A stretch of DNA of 64,000 nt from Thermomonas brevis (lineage in GTDB: Bacteria > Pseudomonadota > Gammaproteobacteria > Xanthomonadales > Xanthomonadaceae), in assembly GCF_014395425.1 (NCBI RefSeq), contig NZ_CP060711.1, forward strand, positions 1,798,001 through 1,862,000, read 5' to 3'. The position numbers were made by a program, and so were the translations under genes. Under the pieces are notes generated by a model. That model searched no databases, was not told where the DNA came from, and saw only the letters and a list, made by a program, of their open reading frames with translations. Of the stretch, positions 17,920 to 28,707 are shown piece after piece. The stretch's first letter is position 1. Every line of letters starts with the position of its first letter.

Positions 17920-19020
17920 ATGCGGTTTTCCCTGCAACGCGAAGTCCTGCTCAAGCCGTTGGCGCAAGTCGTCAATGTCGTCGAACGTCGCCACACCCTG
18001 CCGGTGCTGGCCAATCTGCTGGTCAGGATCCAGAACGGTCAGCTCGCGCTGACCGGCACCGACCTGGAAGTGGAGATGGTGGCGCGCACGGCGGTCGAGG
18101 ACGCCCAGGACGGCGAGACCACCATTCCCGCCCGCAAGTTCTTCGAGATCGTCCGCGCGCTGCCCGACGGCAGCCGGGTGACGGTCAGCCAGAGCGGCGA
18201 CAAGGTGACGGTGCAGGCCGGCCGCAGCCGCTTCAGCCTGGCCAGCCTGCCGGCCAACGATTTCCCCTCGCTGGACGAAGTCGATGCCACCGAGCAGGTC
18301 AGCGTGCCGGAAGCCTCGCTCAAGGAGCTGCTGGAACGCACCGCCTTCGCGATGGCCCAGCAGGACGTGCGTTACTACCTCAACGGCCTGCTGTTCGACC
18401 TGCGCGACGACGTGCTGCGCTGCGTGGCCACCGACGGCCACCGTCTGGCGCTGTGCGAAGCGGCGCTGGAAGCGGGCCACGGCGGCAAGCGCCAGATCAT
18501 CGTCCCGCGCAAGGGCGTGCAGGAACTGCAGCGCCTGCTGGAGGGCGGCGACCGCCAGATCGAGCTGGAGTTGGGCAAGGGCCATATCCGCATCAAGCGC
18601 GACGATGTCACCTTCACCAGCAAGCTGATCGACGGCAAGTTCCCCGACTACGAGGCGGTGATCCCGATCGGCGCGGATCGCGAGGTCAAGATCGATCGCG
18701 AAGTCCTGCGCGCCGCCTTGCAACGCGCATCGATTCTGTCCAACGAGAAGTACCGTGGCGTCCGCGTGGAAGTCACGCCGAATCTGCTCAAGATCAGCGC
18801 GCACAACCCGGAGCAGGAAGAAGCGCAGGAAGACGTGGAAGCCGAGACCTCGGTGGATTCGCTGGCGATCGGCTTCAACGTCACCTACCTGCTGGAAGCG
18901 CTTTCCGCCCTGCGCGACGAATACGTGGTGATGCAGCTGCGCGATGCCAACTCCTCGGCGCTGGTGCGCGGCGCGGGCAGCCAGCACGCGCGCCACGTGG
19001 TGATGCCGCTGCGTCTGTGA
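17920..19020 (+). CDS. dnaN: DNA polymerase III beta subunit (sliding clamp)
   Basis: 366 aa, the full length of a bacterial beta clamp. Three clamp domains are readable: MRFSLQREVLLKPLAQVVNV at the start, LPVLANLLVRIQNGQLALTG, then FPDYEAVIP and the C-terminal ARHVVMPLRL. The dimeric ring tethers polymerase III and other enzymes to DNA. A strong purine-rich ribosome-binding site (AAGGGTGAGGGG) precedes the ATG. It is followed by a hairpin terminator and a parS-like site before recF. Confidence 0.98.
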   Translation: MRFSLQREVLLKPLAQVVNVVERRHTLPVLANLLVRIQNGQLALTGTDLEVEMVARTAVEDAQDGETTIPARKFFEIVRALPDGSRVTVSQSGDKVTVQAGRSRFSLASLPANDFPSLDEVDATEQVSVPEASLKELLERTAFAMAQQDVRYYLNGLLFDLRDDVLRCVATDGHRLALCEAALEAGHGGKRQIIVPRKGVQELQRLLEGGDRQIELELGKGHIRIKRDDVTFTSKLIDGKFPDYEAVIPIGADREVKIDREVLRAALQRASILSNEKYRGVRVEVTPNLLKISAHNPEQEEAQEDVEAETSVDSLAIGFNVTYLLEALSALRDEYVVMQLRDANSSALVRGAGSQHARHVVMPLRL

Positions 19021-19076
19021 CCGGCCAGACAGTTTCACGGGAATCCGGCCACGCGCAGCCCGGCTTCCCCGACATC

Positions 19077-19094
19077 ATGTTCCACGTGGAACAT
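19077..19094. promoter_or_regulatory. parS-like ParB-binding site 1
   Basis: Perfect 18-bp palindrome ATGTTCCACGTGGAACAT. Its central 16 bp (TGTTCCACGTGGAACA) match the bacterial chromosomal parS pattern TGTTNCACGTGNAACA. It lies in the dnaN-recF gap, about 1.2 kb from the probable oriC, the usual place for ParB loading. The parA/parB genes are not in this window. Confidence 0.85.
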
Positions 19095-19101
19095 CGCTCA
19101 A

Positions 19102-19133
19102 GACGCCCGGTTTCCGCCGGGCGTCGTCATTTT
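19102..19133 (+). terminator. Terminator-like hairpin after dnaN
   Basis: Arms GACGCCCGG (19102-19110) and CCGGGCGTC (19117-19125) around a 6-nt loop, followed a few bases later by TTTT. Likely attenuates dnaN transcription before recF. Confidence 0.6.
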
Positions 19134-19156
19134 GTCTGTGTTCTGGGTGACGCGAG

Positions 19157-20248
19157 GTGCTGATCCGTCGTTTGCGCCTGCAGGCGTTCCGGCGCTTCGA
19201 TGAGGCGGAGTTCCTGCCGCAGCCCGGTTTCAACCTGATCACCGGCGACAACGGCAGCGGCAAGACCAGCCTGCTGGAAGCCCTGCATCTGATGGCGCAC
19301 GGGCGCAGCTTCCGGGGCCGCGTTCGCGACGGATTGATCCGGCAGGGCGAACCGGCGCTGCAAGCCTATGTGGAGTGGGAAGCGCCGGACAGCGCTATGC
19401 ATCGAGCCGGGTTGCGCCATTCCGGAAGCAGCTGGGAAGCGCGCCTGGACGGTGCGGAAGTGCGTCAACTGGGCCAACTGTGCGAAGCCTTGGCCGTGAT
19501 CAGTTTCGAACCTGGCAGCCACGCGCTGGTGGACGGCAGCAGCGAAGTGCGCCGGCGCTATCTGGATTGGGGCATGTTTCACGTGGAACATGGCTTCATG
19601 CCGGAATGGCGCCGCTATGCGCGGGCACTCAAGCAGCGCAATGCCCTGCTGCGTCAGTCCGGCGGCAAGGGGCAACTGGATGCCTGGGAACACGAGCTTG
19701 CCCAATCCGGGGAAGCGCTGACCCAGCTGCGGGATGCCTACGTCGCCAGCCTGCAACCGCATCTGGCCCGGTTGCTGCCGGAATTGTTGCCGGCCGCAGG
19801 CAGCGTCGAACTGAGCCTGTCGCCGGGATGGAAGCGGCAGGAACTGGCGCTCGCGGATGCCTTGCTGCTTGGCCGCGAGCGCGATCTGGCGCTGGGCCAT
19901 ACGTCGCTGGGCCCGCATCGCGCCGACTTGCGCTTCGCCTTGCGCGATCTGCCGGGACGGGACGGACTCTCTCGCGGGCAGGCCAAGCAGCTGGCGCTGG
20001 CCCTGCTGCTGGCGCAGGCGGCGCATCTGGCCGACATCCTGGGGCATTGGCCGATGCTGCAGCTGGACGACTTGGGGTCGGAACTGGATCGGCATCACCA
20101 ACATCGCGTCTTGGACGTGCTGGCGACGAGTGGGGCGCAGGTACTGGTGACGGGGACCGAGCCGCCACCTGCGCTGGCGGCGATGCAGCTTCCGATTGCC
20201 ATGTTCCACGTGGAACATGGCGCCATCGCCGGCCCGCTCAGCCCCTAG
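19157..20248 (+). CDS. recF: DNA replication and repair protein RecF
   Basis: 363 aa, GTG start (GTGCTGATCCGT). SMC-like ATPase that with RecOR loads RecA at gaps. Walker A GDNGSGKTS at residues 30-38, ABC-type signature region in LSRGQAKQLALALLL, Walker B LQLDDLGSELD. It contains two parS-like palindromes in coding sequence: one encodes MFHVEH at residues 140-145, inside the conserved RecF block LDWG-FHVE, and one encodes MFHVEHG at 349-355 near the C-terminus. Length is normal. Confidence 0.96.
   Translation: MLIRRLRLQAFRRFDEAEFLPQPGFNLITGDNGSGKTSLLEALHLMAHGRSFRGRVRDGLIRQGEPALQAYVEWEAPDSAMHRAGLRHSGSSWEARLDGAEVRQLGQLCEALAVISFEPGSHALVDGSSEVRRRYLDWGMFHVEHGFMPEWRRYARALKQRNALLRQSGGKGQLDAWEHELAQSGEALTQLRDAYVASLQPHLARLLPELLPAAGSVELSLSPGWKRQELALADALLLGRERDLALGHTSLGPHRADLRFALRDLPGRDGLSRGQAKQLALALLLAQAAHLADILGHWPMLQLDDLGSELDRHHQHRVLDVLATSGAQVLVTGTEPPPALAAMQLPIAMFHVEHGAIAGPLSP
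19574..19591. promoter_or_regulatory. parS-like ParB-binding site 2 (inside recF)
   Basis: ATGTTTCACGTGGAACAT, a near-perfect palindrome (one unpaired position) matching TGTTNCACGTGNAACA over its central 16 bp. It lies within recF codons 140-145 and encodes MFHVEH. Confidence 0.8.
20198..20221. promoter_or_regulatory. parS-like ParB-binding site 3 (end of recF)
   Basis: A 24-bp perfect palindrome: the 18-bp ATGTTCCACGTGGAACAT core extended by GCC on the left and GGC on the right. It lies in the last codons of recF, about 145 bp before gyrB. It is the most symmetrical of the three parS-like sites. Confidence 0.85.
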
Positions 20249-20272
20249 CAGGGCCAGCCCTCCCGCGTCGGC

Positions 20273-20278
20273 TATACT
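20273..20278 (+). promoter_or_regulatory. Possible gyrB -10 element
   Basis: TATACT in the 95-bp recF-gyrB gap, 65 bp before the chosen gyrB start. No good -35 is seen at the right spacing, so this is a tentative promoter. Confidence 0.4.
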
Positions 20279-20292
20279 GCGGGTTCCTATAG

Positions 20293-22824
<2,532 letters not shown>

Positions 22825-22897
22825 TCCGCGTCGGGTTGACGCCCTCTTGAAGTGCGGTCGTCTAGAACGGACGGCCGCATCGGTTCCGGAGATCGAC

Positions 22898-23710
22898 ATG
22901 TACGCCAAGACCTTCGCCTTGGGCGCCTCCATCGTCCTGTCGGTGGCCGCCTGCGCCACCACCACTTCGCCGACCGGCCGCACCCAGTACGTGGGCGCGG
23001 TCTCGCAGGCGCAGCTGGAACAGATGGGCGCGCAGGCGTTCGCCGAAGCCAAGGCCGCCAACCCGCAGAGCAAGGACAGCGGCCAAACCGCGTACGTCGG
23101 CTGCGTGATCCGCGCAGTCACGGCGCAGCTGCCGGCGCCGTGGAGCGGCGTGCGCTGGGAGTACCTGCTGTTCCAGAACGACGAAGCCAACGCCTGGGCG
23201 CTGCCCGGCGGCAAGATCGGCGTCTATACCGGCATCTTCAAGGTGGCGAAGGACCAGGACGAACTGGCGGCGGTGATCGCCCACGAGATCGGCCACGTCG
23301 TCTCCCGCCACCACGACGAACGCATCACCCGTCAGGTCTATGCCCAGACCGGTCTGGGCGTGGCCGGCGCGCTGGCCGGTTCGCGCTACGGCGATGCGGC
23401 GCAGCAGACCACCGGCCAGCTCGGCGGCGCGCTGCTGCAGGGCGCGTTCCTGCTGCCGAATTCGCGCGCGCAGGAATCCGAGGCCGACGTGGTCGGCCAG
23501 GAACTGATGGCCAAGGCCGGCTTCGACCCCGAGGGCGCGGTCGCCCTGTGGCGCAACATGGCCGCCGCGGGCGGCGGGCGTCCGCCGCAATGGCTGTCCA
23601 CCCATCCCGATCCGGCGTCGCGCCTGCGCGAACTGCAGGCGCGTGCGGCCGGATTGACCCCGATCATGCAGGCAGCGCGCAAGCAGGGGCACACTCCACG
23701 CTGCCGATAA
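22898..23710 (+). CDS. M48 family metallopeptidase lipoprotein (LoiP/YcaL-like)
   Basis: 270 aa. Lipoprotein signal MYAKTFALGASIVLSVAAC with lipobox Cys19. Zinc motif HEIGH at 129-133 and the downstream glutamate ligand region ESEADVVG near 193-200 define an M48 (HtpX/Oma1-like) peptidase. Periplasmic lipoprotein members of this family act in outer-membrane protein quality control. The C-terminus PQWLSTHPDPASRLRELQ is also family-typical. It follows gyrB by 73 bp. Confidence 0.92.
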   Translation: MYAKTFALGASIVLSVAACATTTSPTGRTQYVGAVSQAQLEQMGAQAFAEAKAANPQSKDSGQTAYVGCVIRAVTAQLPAPWSGVRWEYLLFQNDEANAWALPGGKIGVYTGIFKVAKDQDELAAVIAHEIGHVVSRHHDERITRQVYAQTGLGVAGALAGSRYGDAAQQTTGQLGGALLQGAFLLPNSRAQESEADVVGQELMAKAGFDPEGAVALWRNMAAAGGGRPPQWLSTHPDPASRLRELQARAAGLTPIMQAARKQGHTPRCR

Positions 23711-23724
23711 CCGGCTTCCGGCAC

Positions 23725-23742
23725 AAGCCGCCGGAGCGGCTT
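23725..23742 (+). terminator. Short hairpin after M48 peptidase gene
   Basis: AAGCCGC-cgga-GCGGCTT followed by TCTGC. Perfect 7-bp stem with a four-base loop but only a short T tract; a weak intrinsic terminator. Confidence 0.5.
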
Positions 23743-23802
23743 TCTGCTACGTTTCCGCCCATGGCCGCGCTTGCCGCGGCGCCCTTTTCATCGAGGTGTT
23801 CC

Positions 23803-24924
23803 ATGTCCAAGCAACTCCGCCATTCGCTCGTCGTCGCCGTGACCGCTGCCTTGGGGCTGGCGATCCTGGCGCCGATCGTCCATGCCGATCCGCAATCGAC
23901 CATGCGCGAGGAGCGTGCCAGACGCCGGGCGGAGCTGGGCAAGCAGGACAAGCAGGATCAGGCGGAGACGCAGCCTGCGCTGTATCCCAACGCGACCCGT
24001 CAACAACCGGAGGAAACCCAGGTCTCTCCGAAACTCATCAAGCATCTGCAGGACATGCAGGCGCGCTACGAGAAGGACGACTGGACTGGAGTGATCGCCA
24101 AGGCCGAGGAAATCGCGGCGATGCCCACGGCGAATGCGTACGACAAGTCCTTCGCGTATTCGATGGCAGGCAACGCCGCCGCCAATCTGGACGACCAGAA
24201 CAAGGCGGCGGGATTCTTCGCCAAGGCGATCGAATCCAACGGGCTGGACAACAACAGCCATTACTCGACGATGTACAACCTCGTGGTCATCCAGTACGGC
24301 GAGGAAAAATACGCCGACGCGCTGGCCACATTGAATAAATTCCTGGCCGAGACGAAATCGGAAAAACCGGAACATCTCGGGCTTCGCGCCGGCATTCTGG
24401 CGAATCTGGATCGCAACGACGAAGCCGCGGCGATCTACAAGGACCTGATCGCCAAGAATCCCGACGACAAGCGCATCCTGATGAACGGCGTGGCCGCATT
24501 GCAGGGCGCGGACAAGTTCGACGAGGCGAACGTCCTGATGGAAGGCGCCTACAAGCGGGGCATGCTGACCGAGCCGCGCGAACTGCGCGCACTGTATGTC
24601 GGCTACATGAACTCTCAGCGCTGGGACGACGCACAGAAGGTGATCGAAGACGGCATCGCCAAGGGCATCCTGCAGGCCGGCCCGGATCTGGCGCGCGACT
24701 ACCAGGTGCTGGCGCAGAACGCCTACATGGACGACAAGATCCCGCTGGCGATCGCGCTGTACTCCAAGGCCGCCCCGATGGCGGCCGACGGCGAGGCCTA
24801 TCTCAACCTGGCCAAGGTGCTGGACTACGCGGGCAAGAAGGCGGAGGCGAAGGCCGCCGCCAAGAAGGCGCTGGAGAAGGGCGTGAAGAAGCCGGAAGAC
24901 GCCAACCGCATTCTCGCGCGCTGA
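23803..24924 (+). CDS. Periplasmic TPR-repeat protein
   Basis: 373 aa with a signal peptide (HSLVVAVTAALGLAILAPIV, cleavage near HA-DPQ). A charged Arg/Lys/Gln-rich linker is followed by helical repeats of TPR type, for example YDKSFAYSMAGNAAANLDDQ, EEKYADALATLNKFLAET, RNDEAAAIYKDLIAKNPDDK and GEAYLNLAKVLDYAGKKAEA. The start at 23803 has GAGGTG upstream. It lies directly before the TonB/ExbBD genes but is separated by a promoter, so it is a neighbour rather than a proven partner. It probably serves as a protein-protein adaptor in the periplasm. Confidence 0.85.
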   Translation: MSKQLRHSLVVAVTAALGLAILAPIVHADPQSTMREERARRRAELGKQDKQDQAETQPALYPNATRQQPEETQVSPKLIKHLQDMQARYEKDDWTGVIAKAEEIAAMPTANAYDKSFAYSMAGNAAANLDDQNKAAGFFAKAIESNGLDNNSHYSTMYNLVVIQYGEEKYADALATLNKFLAETKSEKPEHLGLRAGILANLDRNDEAAAIYKDLIAKNPDDKRILMNGVAALQGADKFDEANVLMEGAYKRGMLTEPRELRALYVGYMNSQRWDDAQKVIEDGIAKGILQAGPDLARDYQVLAQNAYMDDKIPLAIALYSKAAPMAADGEAYLNLAKVLDYAGKKAEAKAAAKKALEKGVKKPEDANRILAR

Positions 24925-24964
24925 GACGCACGCCCCAGTTTTCCGACCTACACCGGCGCAATGC

Positions 24965-24993
24965 TTGGAACAAGTCGAGGCAACTGGTATAAA
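24965..24993 (+). promoter_or_regulatory. Sigma70-type promoter of tonB-exbB-exbD-exbD
   Basis: TTGGAA (24965-24970), 17-bp spacer, TATAAA (24988-24993), about 85 bp before the tonB start. This is a good match to the housekeeping consensus and the best promoter in this region. No clear Fur box was recognised. Confidence 0.7.
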
Positions 24994-25077
24994 CTACGAG
25001 ATTCCTGCGGCCGAGAAGCCGCACCGTGATCCGCCCCAGTCGAACCGGCCGGGGCCCCCCATACCAGAGCCGTGCGC

Positions 25078-25746
25078 ATGACGGAAGATCTCGCCCACAT
25101 CGAGAAGAAAGACAACCGCGATGGCGGCCTGAGTTGGCCGCGCATCGCCGGCTTCAGTTTCGCCATCGCGCTGCACGCCGCCGCGCTGCTGGTGCTGCTG
25201 GCGCCGCTCTCCCCGCCCGCCCAGGAGGTGGAGAAGGACGATGTGGTGAGCGTGACGTTCATCGAACCGCCGCCGCCTCCCCCGCCGCCGCCGCCGCCGC
25301 CGCCGGATCAGCCCAAGCCGCTGACGCCGCCGAAGACGCTGTCGCCGCCGCGGCCCAGCCCGATTCCGCCGCCGCCGGACGATCCGCCGGTGGTGCTGAG
25401 CGAATCGCGTCCGATGGACGTCGCCGCGCCGCCGCCGTCGCCGCCCGCACCGCCCGCCTCGGTGCCCGATATCGGTTCCAGCGTGGACCCGTCCTCGCGC
25501 AACATGAATCCGCCGAAGTATCCGCCGGAGGAAATGCGCCGCGGCATCCAGGGCACGGCCATCCTGATCGTCAGCATCGACGCCAACGGCGGCGTGCTCG
25601 ACGTGGAAGTCGAGAAGTCCAGCGGCAACCGCAATCTCGACCGCGAAGCGATGAAAGCCGCCAAGCGCTGGCGCTTCAATCCCGAGGTCAAGAACGGGCA
25701 GAAGGTCGCCAGCCGCGTGCGCGTCCCGGTCGAATTCAAGATGTAA
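25078..25746 (+). CDS. tonB: Energy transducer TonB
   Basis: 222 aa. N-terminal anchor WPRIAGFSFAIALHAAALLV with the Ser/His face used to contact ExbB/ExbD. A long proline-rich periplasmic spacer follows, including a run of 13 prolines and KPLTPPKTLSPPRPSPIPP. The TonB C-terminal domain (PPKYPPEEMRRGIQGTAILI, VDANGGVLD-type strand, REAMKAAKRWRFNPEVKNGQ) binds TonB boxes of outer-membrane receptors. The ATG at 25078 is chosen; a GTG two codons earlier is possible. First gene of tonB-exbB-exbD-exbD. Confidence 0.94.
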   Translation: MTEDLAHIEKKDNRDGGLSWPRIAGFSFAIALHAAALLVLLAPLSPPAQEVEKDDVVSVTFIEPPPPPPPPPPPPPDQPKPLTPPKTLSPPRPSPIPPPPDDPPVVLSESRPMDVAAPPPSPPAPPASVPDIGSSVDPSSRNMNPPKYPPEEMRRGIQGTAILIVSIDANGGVLDVEVEKSSGNRNLDREAMKAAKRWRFNPEVKNGQKVASRVRVPVEFKM

Positions 25747-25826
25747 TGCTGTTTTGCTCCACCCGTTCCACCCCTTGCTTCACTCCCTCTTGAACCACTT
25801 CATCCACGACACCAAAGGTTAAGCGT

Positions 25827-26585
25827 ATGTTGCAAGAAACTGCTGCTGCCGCACCTGCCGCTGCCGGAGGCAACAACGCCGCCGCGCTGCAGCAGATGGG
25901 CTTCGACCATCTGATTCAGGGTTTCGACGGCGTCGGTTGGATCGTCTTCCTGACCCTGAGCATCATGTCGGTGATGTCCTGGTACTGGATCATCATCAAC
26001 TTCATCAAGAACATGCGCCTGCGCGGCCGCGCCGACCGCGTGGTCAGCACCTTCTGGGAGACCACCAACGCCCAGGACGCGATCCGCTACATGGAAGAAC
26101 AGCCGAAGTCCGAGCCGTTCTCCAAGATCGCCCTCGACGCCGCCCAGGCCGCCGCGCACCACCAGCGCCATGACGGTTCCAAGCTGGCCGAGTCGCTGAA
26201 CCGTTCCGAGTTCGTCGACCGCGCCCTGCGCCAGGCCGTGACCCGCGAGTCGCTGAACCTGGAAGCCGGTCTGACCGTGCTCGCCACCACCGGTTCGTCG
26301 GCGCCGTTCGTCGGCCTGCTGGGTACGGTGTGGGGCATCTACCACGCGCTGATCAAGATCGGTTCGTCGGGCGACGCCTCGATCTCCGCGGTGGCCGGCC
26401 CGGTGGGCGAGGCGCTGATCATGACCGCGATCGGTCTGTTCGTGGCGATCCCGGCGCTGCTGGCGTACAACGCCTTCGTGCGCTCGAACCGCATCACCAA
26501 CAACCAGTTCGACACCTTCGCGCACGACCTGCACGACTTCTTCGCCACCGGCGCGCGCGTCGGCGACGCGGCCGGCAAGCGCTGA
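25827..26585 (+). CDS. exbB: ExbB proton channel protein
   Basis: 252 aa, TolQ/ExbB/MotA family. First helix WIVFLTLSIMSVMSWYWIII, cytosolic domain, then the paired helices with the family signature LATTGSSAPFVGLLGTVWGI and AGPVGEALIMTAIGLFVAIP. With ExbD it converts proton motive force into work on TonB. It has a high level of unbiased, highly expressed-looking codon use. It follows tonB by 80 bp. Confidence 0.95.
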   Translation: MLQETAAAAPAAAGGNNAAALQQMGFDHLIQGFDGVGWIVFLTLSIMSVMSWYWIIINFIKNMRLRGRADRVVSTFWETTNAQDAIRYMEEQPKSEPFSKIALDAAQAAAHHQRHDGSKLAESLNRSEFVDRALRQAVTRESLNLEAGLTVLATTGSSAPFVGLLGTVWGIYHALIKIGSSGDASISAVAGPVGEALIMTAIGLFVAIPALLAYNAFVRSNRITNNQFDTFAHDLHDFFATGARVGDAAGKR

Positions 26586-26621
26586 TCGTTGGCGACCGGA
26601 ACCTGACGGAGGCCCCTGACC

Positions 26622-27053
26622 ATGGGAGCAAGTGTCGGTAATAAGGAAGACGGCGCGCCGATGGCCGAAATCAACGTCACGCCCCTCGTGGACGTGATGT
26701 TGGTGCTGCTGATCATCTTCATGATCACGACGCCGCTGATGAACCACAAGGTCAAGGTGCAATTGCCGGAGGCGGTGGTCCAGAAGAAGGAAGACAAGAA
26801 GCAACAGATCCCGCCGATCACCATCTCGGTGACCGAAGCGGGCGAGCTCTTCCTCAACGACGAGCCCACGACCCGGCAGGCGATCGAAAGCCGCCTGTCG
26901 GTCGAGGCTCAGAAGACCCCGCAGCCGCCCGTGCAGATCCGTGGCGACAAGACCACGCCGTACCGGTTGATCAACGAAGTCGTGAAGATCGCGCAGGCGC
27001 AGGGCATGGCCAAGGTCGGCTTCATCACCACGCCGCCGAAGAAAGGGCAGTAA
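26622..27053 (+). CDS. exbD: ExbD, first copy
   Basis: 143 aa. [20 protein letters not shown] contains the single transmembrane helix with the essential proton-carrying Asp (VTPLVDVMLVLL). The periplasmic domain (LNDEPTTRQAIESRLS) is typical. It lies 36 nt after exbB and 12 nt before the second exbD. Confidence 0.94.
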   Translation: MGASVGNKEDGAPMAEINVTPLVDVMLVLLIIFMITTPLMNHKVKVQLPEAVVQKKEDKKQQIPPITISVTEAGELFLNDEPTTRQAIESRLSVEAQKTPQPPVQIRGDKTTPYRLINEVVKIAQAQGMAKVGFITTPPKKGQ

Positions 27054-27065
27054 GGAGAACGCACG

Positions 27066-27476
27066 ATGGCCTTTGCCAAAGCCAGCGCCGGCGCAATGGC
27101 GGACATCAACGTCACGCCGCTGATCGACGTGATGCTGGTGCTGTTGATCATCTTCATGGTGACGATGCCGATCCAGTCGGTGCCGGTGGACGTCGATCTG
27201 CCGCAGAAGACGGACAAGCCGCCGGAAAACCTGAAGGAACCGCCGGATCCGATCGAACTGCGGATCGACGCCTCCGGCCAGGTCTTCTGGAACAACTCGC
27301 CGACCGCGGTCAGCGCGCTGCAGAAGATGATGGAGGAAGAGGTTGCCCGTGACCCGAGCAACCAGCCCGAACTGCAGATCGATACCAACGATGCGGCGGA
27401 ATACGGCGTGCTGGCCAAGGTGCTGGCGGCCGCGAAGAACGCCGAGATGATCAAGATCGGCTTCGTCCAGAAATAA
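27066..27476 (+). CDS. exbD: ExbD, second copy
   Basis: 136 aa. [20 protein letters not shown] again carries the key Asp. It is clearly paralogous to the preceding gene but diverged in the periplasmic domain ([20 protein letters not shown]). Two exbD genes after exbB, with pdxJ next door, is the arrangement described in Xanthomonas campestris, where the second ExbD has a specialised role. A strong terminator follows. Confidence 0.93.
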   Translation: MAFAKASAGAMADINVTPLIDVMLVLLIIFMVTMPIQSVPVDVDLPQKTDKPPENLKEPPDPIELRIDASGQVFWNNSPTAVSALQKMMEEEVARDPSNQPELQIDTNDAAEYGVLAKVLAAAKNAEMIKIGFVQK

Positions 27477-27518
27477 GCAATTCAGGCTCCGGTTTCCGGA
27501 GCACGTCGTGGATGACGA

Positions 27519-27546
27519 AACGCCGCCCATTGGGCGGCGTTTTTTT
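27519..27546 (+). terminator. Intrinsic terminator of tonB-exbBDD operon
   Basis: Arms AACGCCGCCC and GGGCGGCGTT around ATT, followed by T7. A classic strong rho-independent terminator 42 bp after the second exbD. Confidence 0.93.
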
Positions 27547-27560
27547 GTCTGTGCGATGAA

Positions 27561-27595
27561 AACAGAAGTGTTCTGTTCGGCCCGAGGCATCGGGC
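27561..27595 (-). terminator. Terminator-like hairpins downstream of pdxJ
   Basis: Two small inverted repeats on the far side of pdxJ: GCCCGA-ggca-TCGGGC (27580-27595) and AACAGAA-gtg-TTCTGTT (27561-27577). On the minus strand the second ends in TTTT, so together they could end the pdxJ transcript. Confidence 0.5.
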
Positions 27596-27646
27596 TTTCC
27601 ATCAACTGATCGGGGAGTGATGCCCGAACGGCGTGCGAGGATGTCT

Positions 27647-28405
27647 CTACGGCGCGACGGCATCCACGATGCGCCGGTAGGCGCGCACGGTGGCGTCCAG
27701 CCCGGCATACAGCGCTTCTCCGATCAGCGCATGGCCGATGGAGACTTCGCGCACGTCCGGCACCTGCACCAGGAAGACGCCGAGATTGGCTTGGTTGAGG
27801 TCGTGCCCGGCATTGACCTGCAGGCCGGCGGATTGCGCCAGCTGGGCGGTGCCGGCGGCGGCGCGCAGGGCGTGCTCGGGATGGCCGTTGGCGAAGGCTT
27901 CGGCATACGGGCCGGTGTAGAGCTCCACGCGATCGGCGCCGAGCGCCGCGGCGCGCGCCACCTCGGGATCGCCGACGTCGACGAACACGCTGACCCGGCA
28001 ACCCAGCGCCTTGAACGCGGCGATCAGCGGGCGCAGGGCATCGCCATCGCGGACGAAGTCGAAGCCGTGGTCGGAGGTGAGCTGGCCGTCGCCGTCCGGG
28101 ACCAGCGTCACCTGCGCCGGCCGGGTCGCCTCGCACAGCGCCAGCAGGCCCGGATAGCCGGGCCGCGGCGGTGCAAAAGGATTGCCCTCGACGTTGAACT
28201 CCACGCCGCGCACCTCGCACAGCGCACCCAGGGCATGCACGTCGTCGCTGCGGATGTGGCGCGCGTCCGGGCGCGGATGCACGGTCAGGCCGTGCGCGCC
28301 GGCGTCCAGGCAGGCGATGCCGGCCTTCAGCACGTCCGGCTCGTCGCCGCCGCGCGAATTGCGCAGCACGGCGATCTTGTTGAGGTTGACGCTGAGCGCA
28401 GTCAC
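27647..28405 (-). CDS. pdxJ: Pyridoxine 5'-phosphate synthase PdxJ
   Basis: 252 aa. Condenses 1-deoxyxylulose 5-phosphate with 3-amino-2-oxopropyl phosphate in the vitamin B6 pathway; forms a TIM-barrel octamer. Starts [20 protein letters not shown] (GTG start overlapping the upstream stop), then [25 protein letters not shown] and a late [10 protein letters not shown] with the family His. The frame is open 47 codons upstream but those residues are not family-like. Clustered with exbBD as in Xanthomonas. Confidence 0.96.
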   Translation of the reverse strand: MTALSVNLNKIAVLRNSRGGDEPDVLKAGIACLDAGAHGLTVHPRPDARHIRSDDVHALGALCEVRGVEFNVEGNPFAPPRPGYPGLLALCEATRPAQVTLVPDGDGQLTSDHGFDFVRDGDALRPLIAAFKALGCRVSVFVDVGDPEVARAAALGADRVELYTGPYAEAFANGHPEHALRAAAGTAQLAQSAGLQVNAGHDLNQANLGVFLVQVPDVREVSIGHALIGEALYAGLDATVRAYRRIVDAVAP

Positions 28406-28659
28406 GGCGCGGCGCCGGACGCGTCGGATTCGTCCTTGCGCGCCTGCGCCTGCTCGCGCAGGCGGCGCAGCTCGCCCGGGTCGATCATCAGGGTCTCGTC
28501 GCGACCGCTGCCGGCGACCCGGCTCTGGTACAGGCCGAGTACCCACAGCACGAACAGTACCAGCGCGGCCAGCAGGCAGCCCAGCAGGACGCCCATCGAG
28601 GTGGTCAGGAACGCGAACGCCATCGCGGCGATGGCGAGGAGCAGGAACAGCCAGTGCAT
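28402..28659 (-). CDS. Small inner-membrane protein, hypothetical
   Basis: 85 aa with two hydrophobic helices at the N-terminus ([20 protein letters not shown] and [20 protein letters not shown]) and a charged cytosolic tail ([20 protein letters not shown]). Its stop overlaps the pdxJ start, so both are translated from one mRNA. Function not recognised. Confidence 0.7.
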   Translation of the reverse strand: MHWLFLLLAIAAMAFAFLTTSMGVLLGCLLAALVLFVLWVLGLYQSRVAGSGRDETLMIDPGELRRLREQAQARKDESDASGAAP

Positions 28660-28707
28660 GCGTGCGGCTCCGGGACGGATAGCGCGCAGTTTACGACGCG
28701 GCTGGGC

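Noticed and set aside
25260..25460. Proline-codon microsatellite (CCG repeats) as a phase-variable tract
   Set aside because: All repeats are in units of three and keep the tonB frame; a Pro-rich spacer is normal for TonB.
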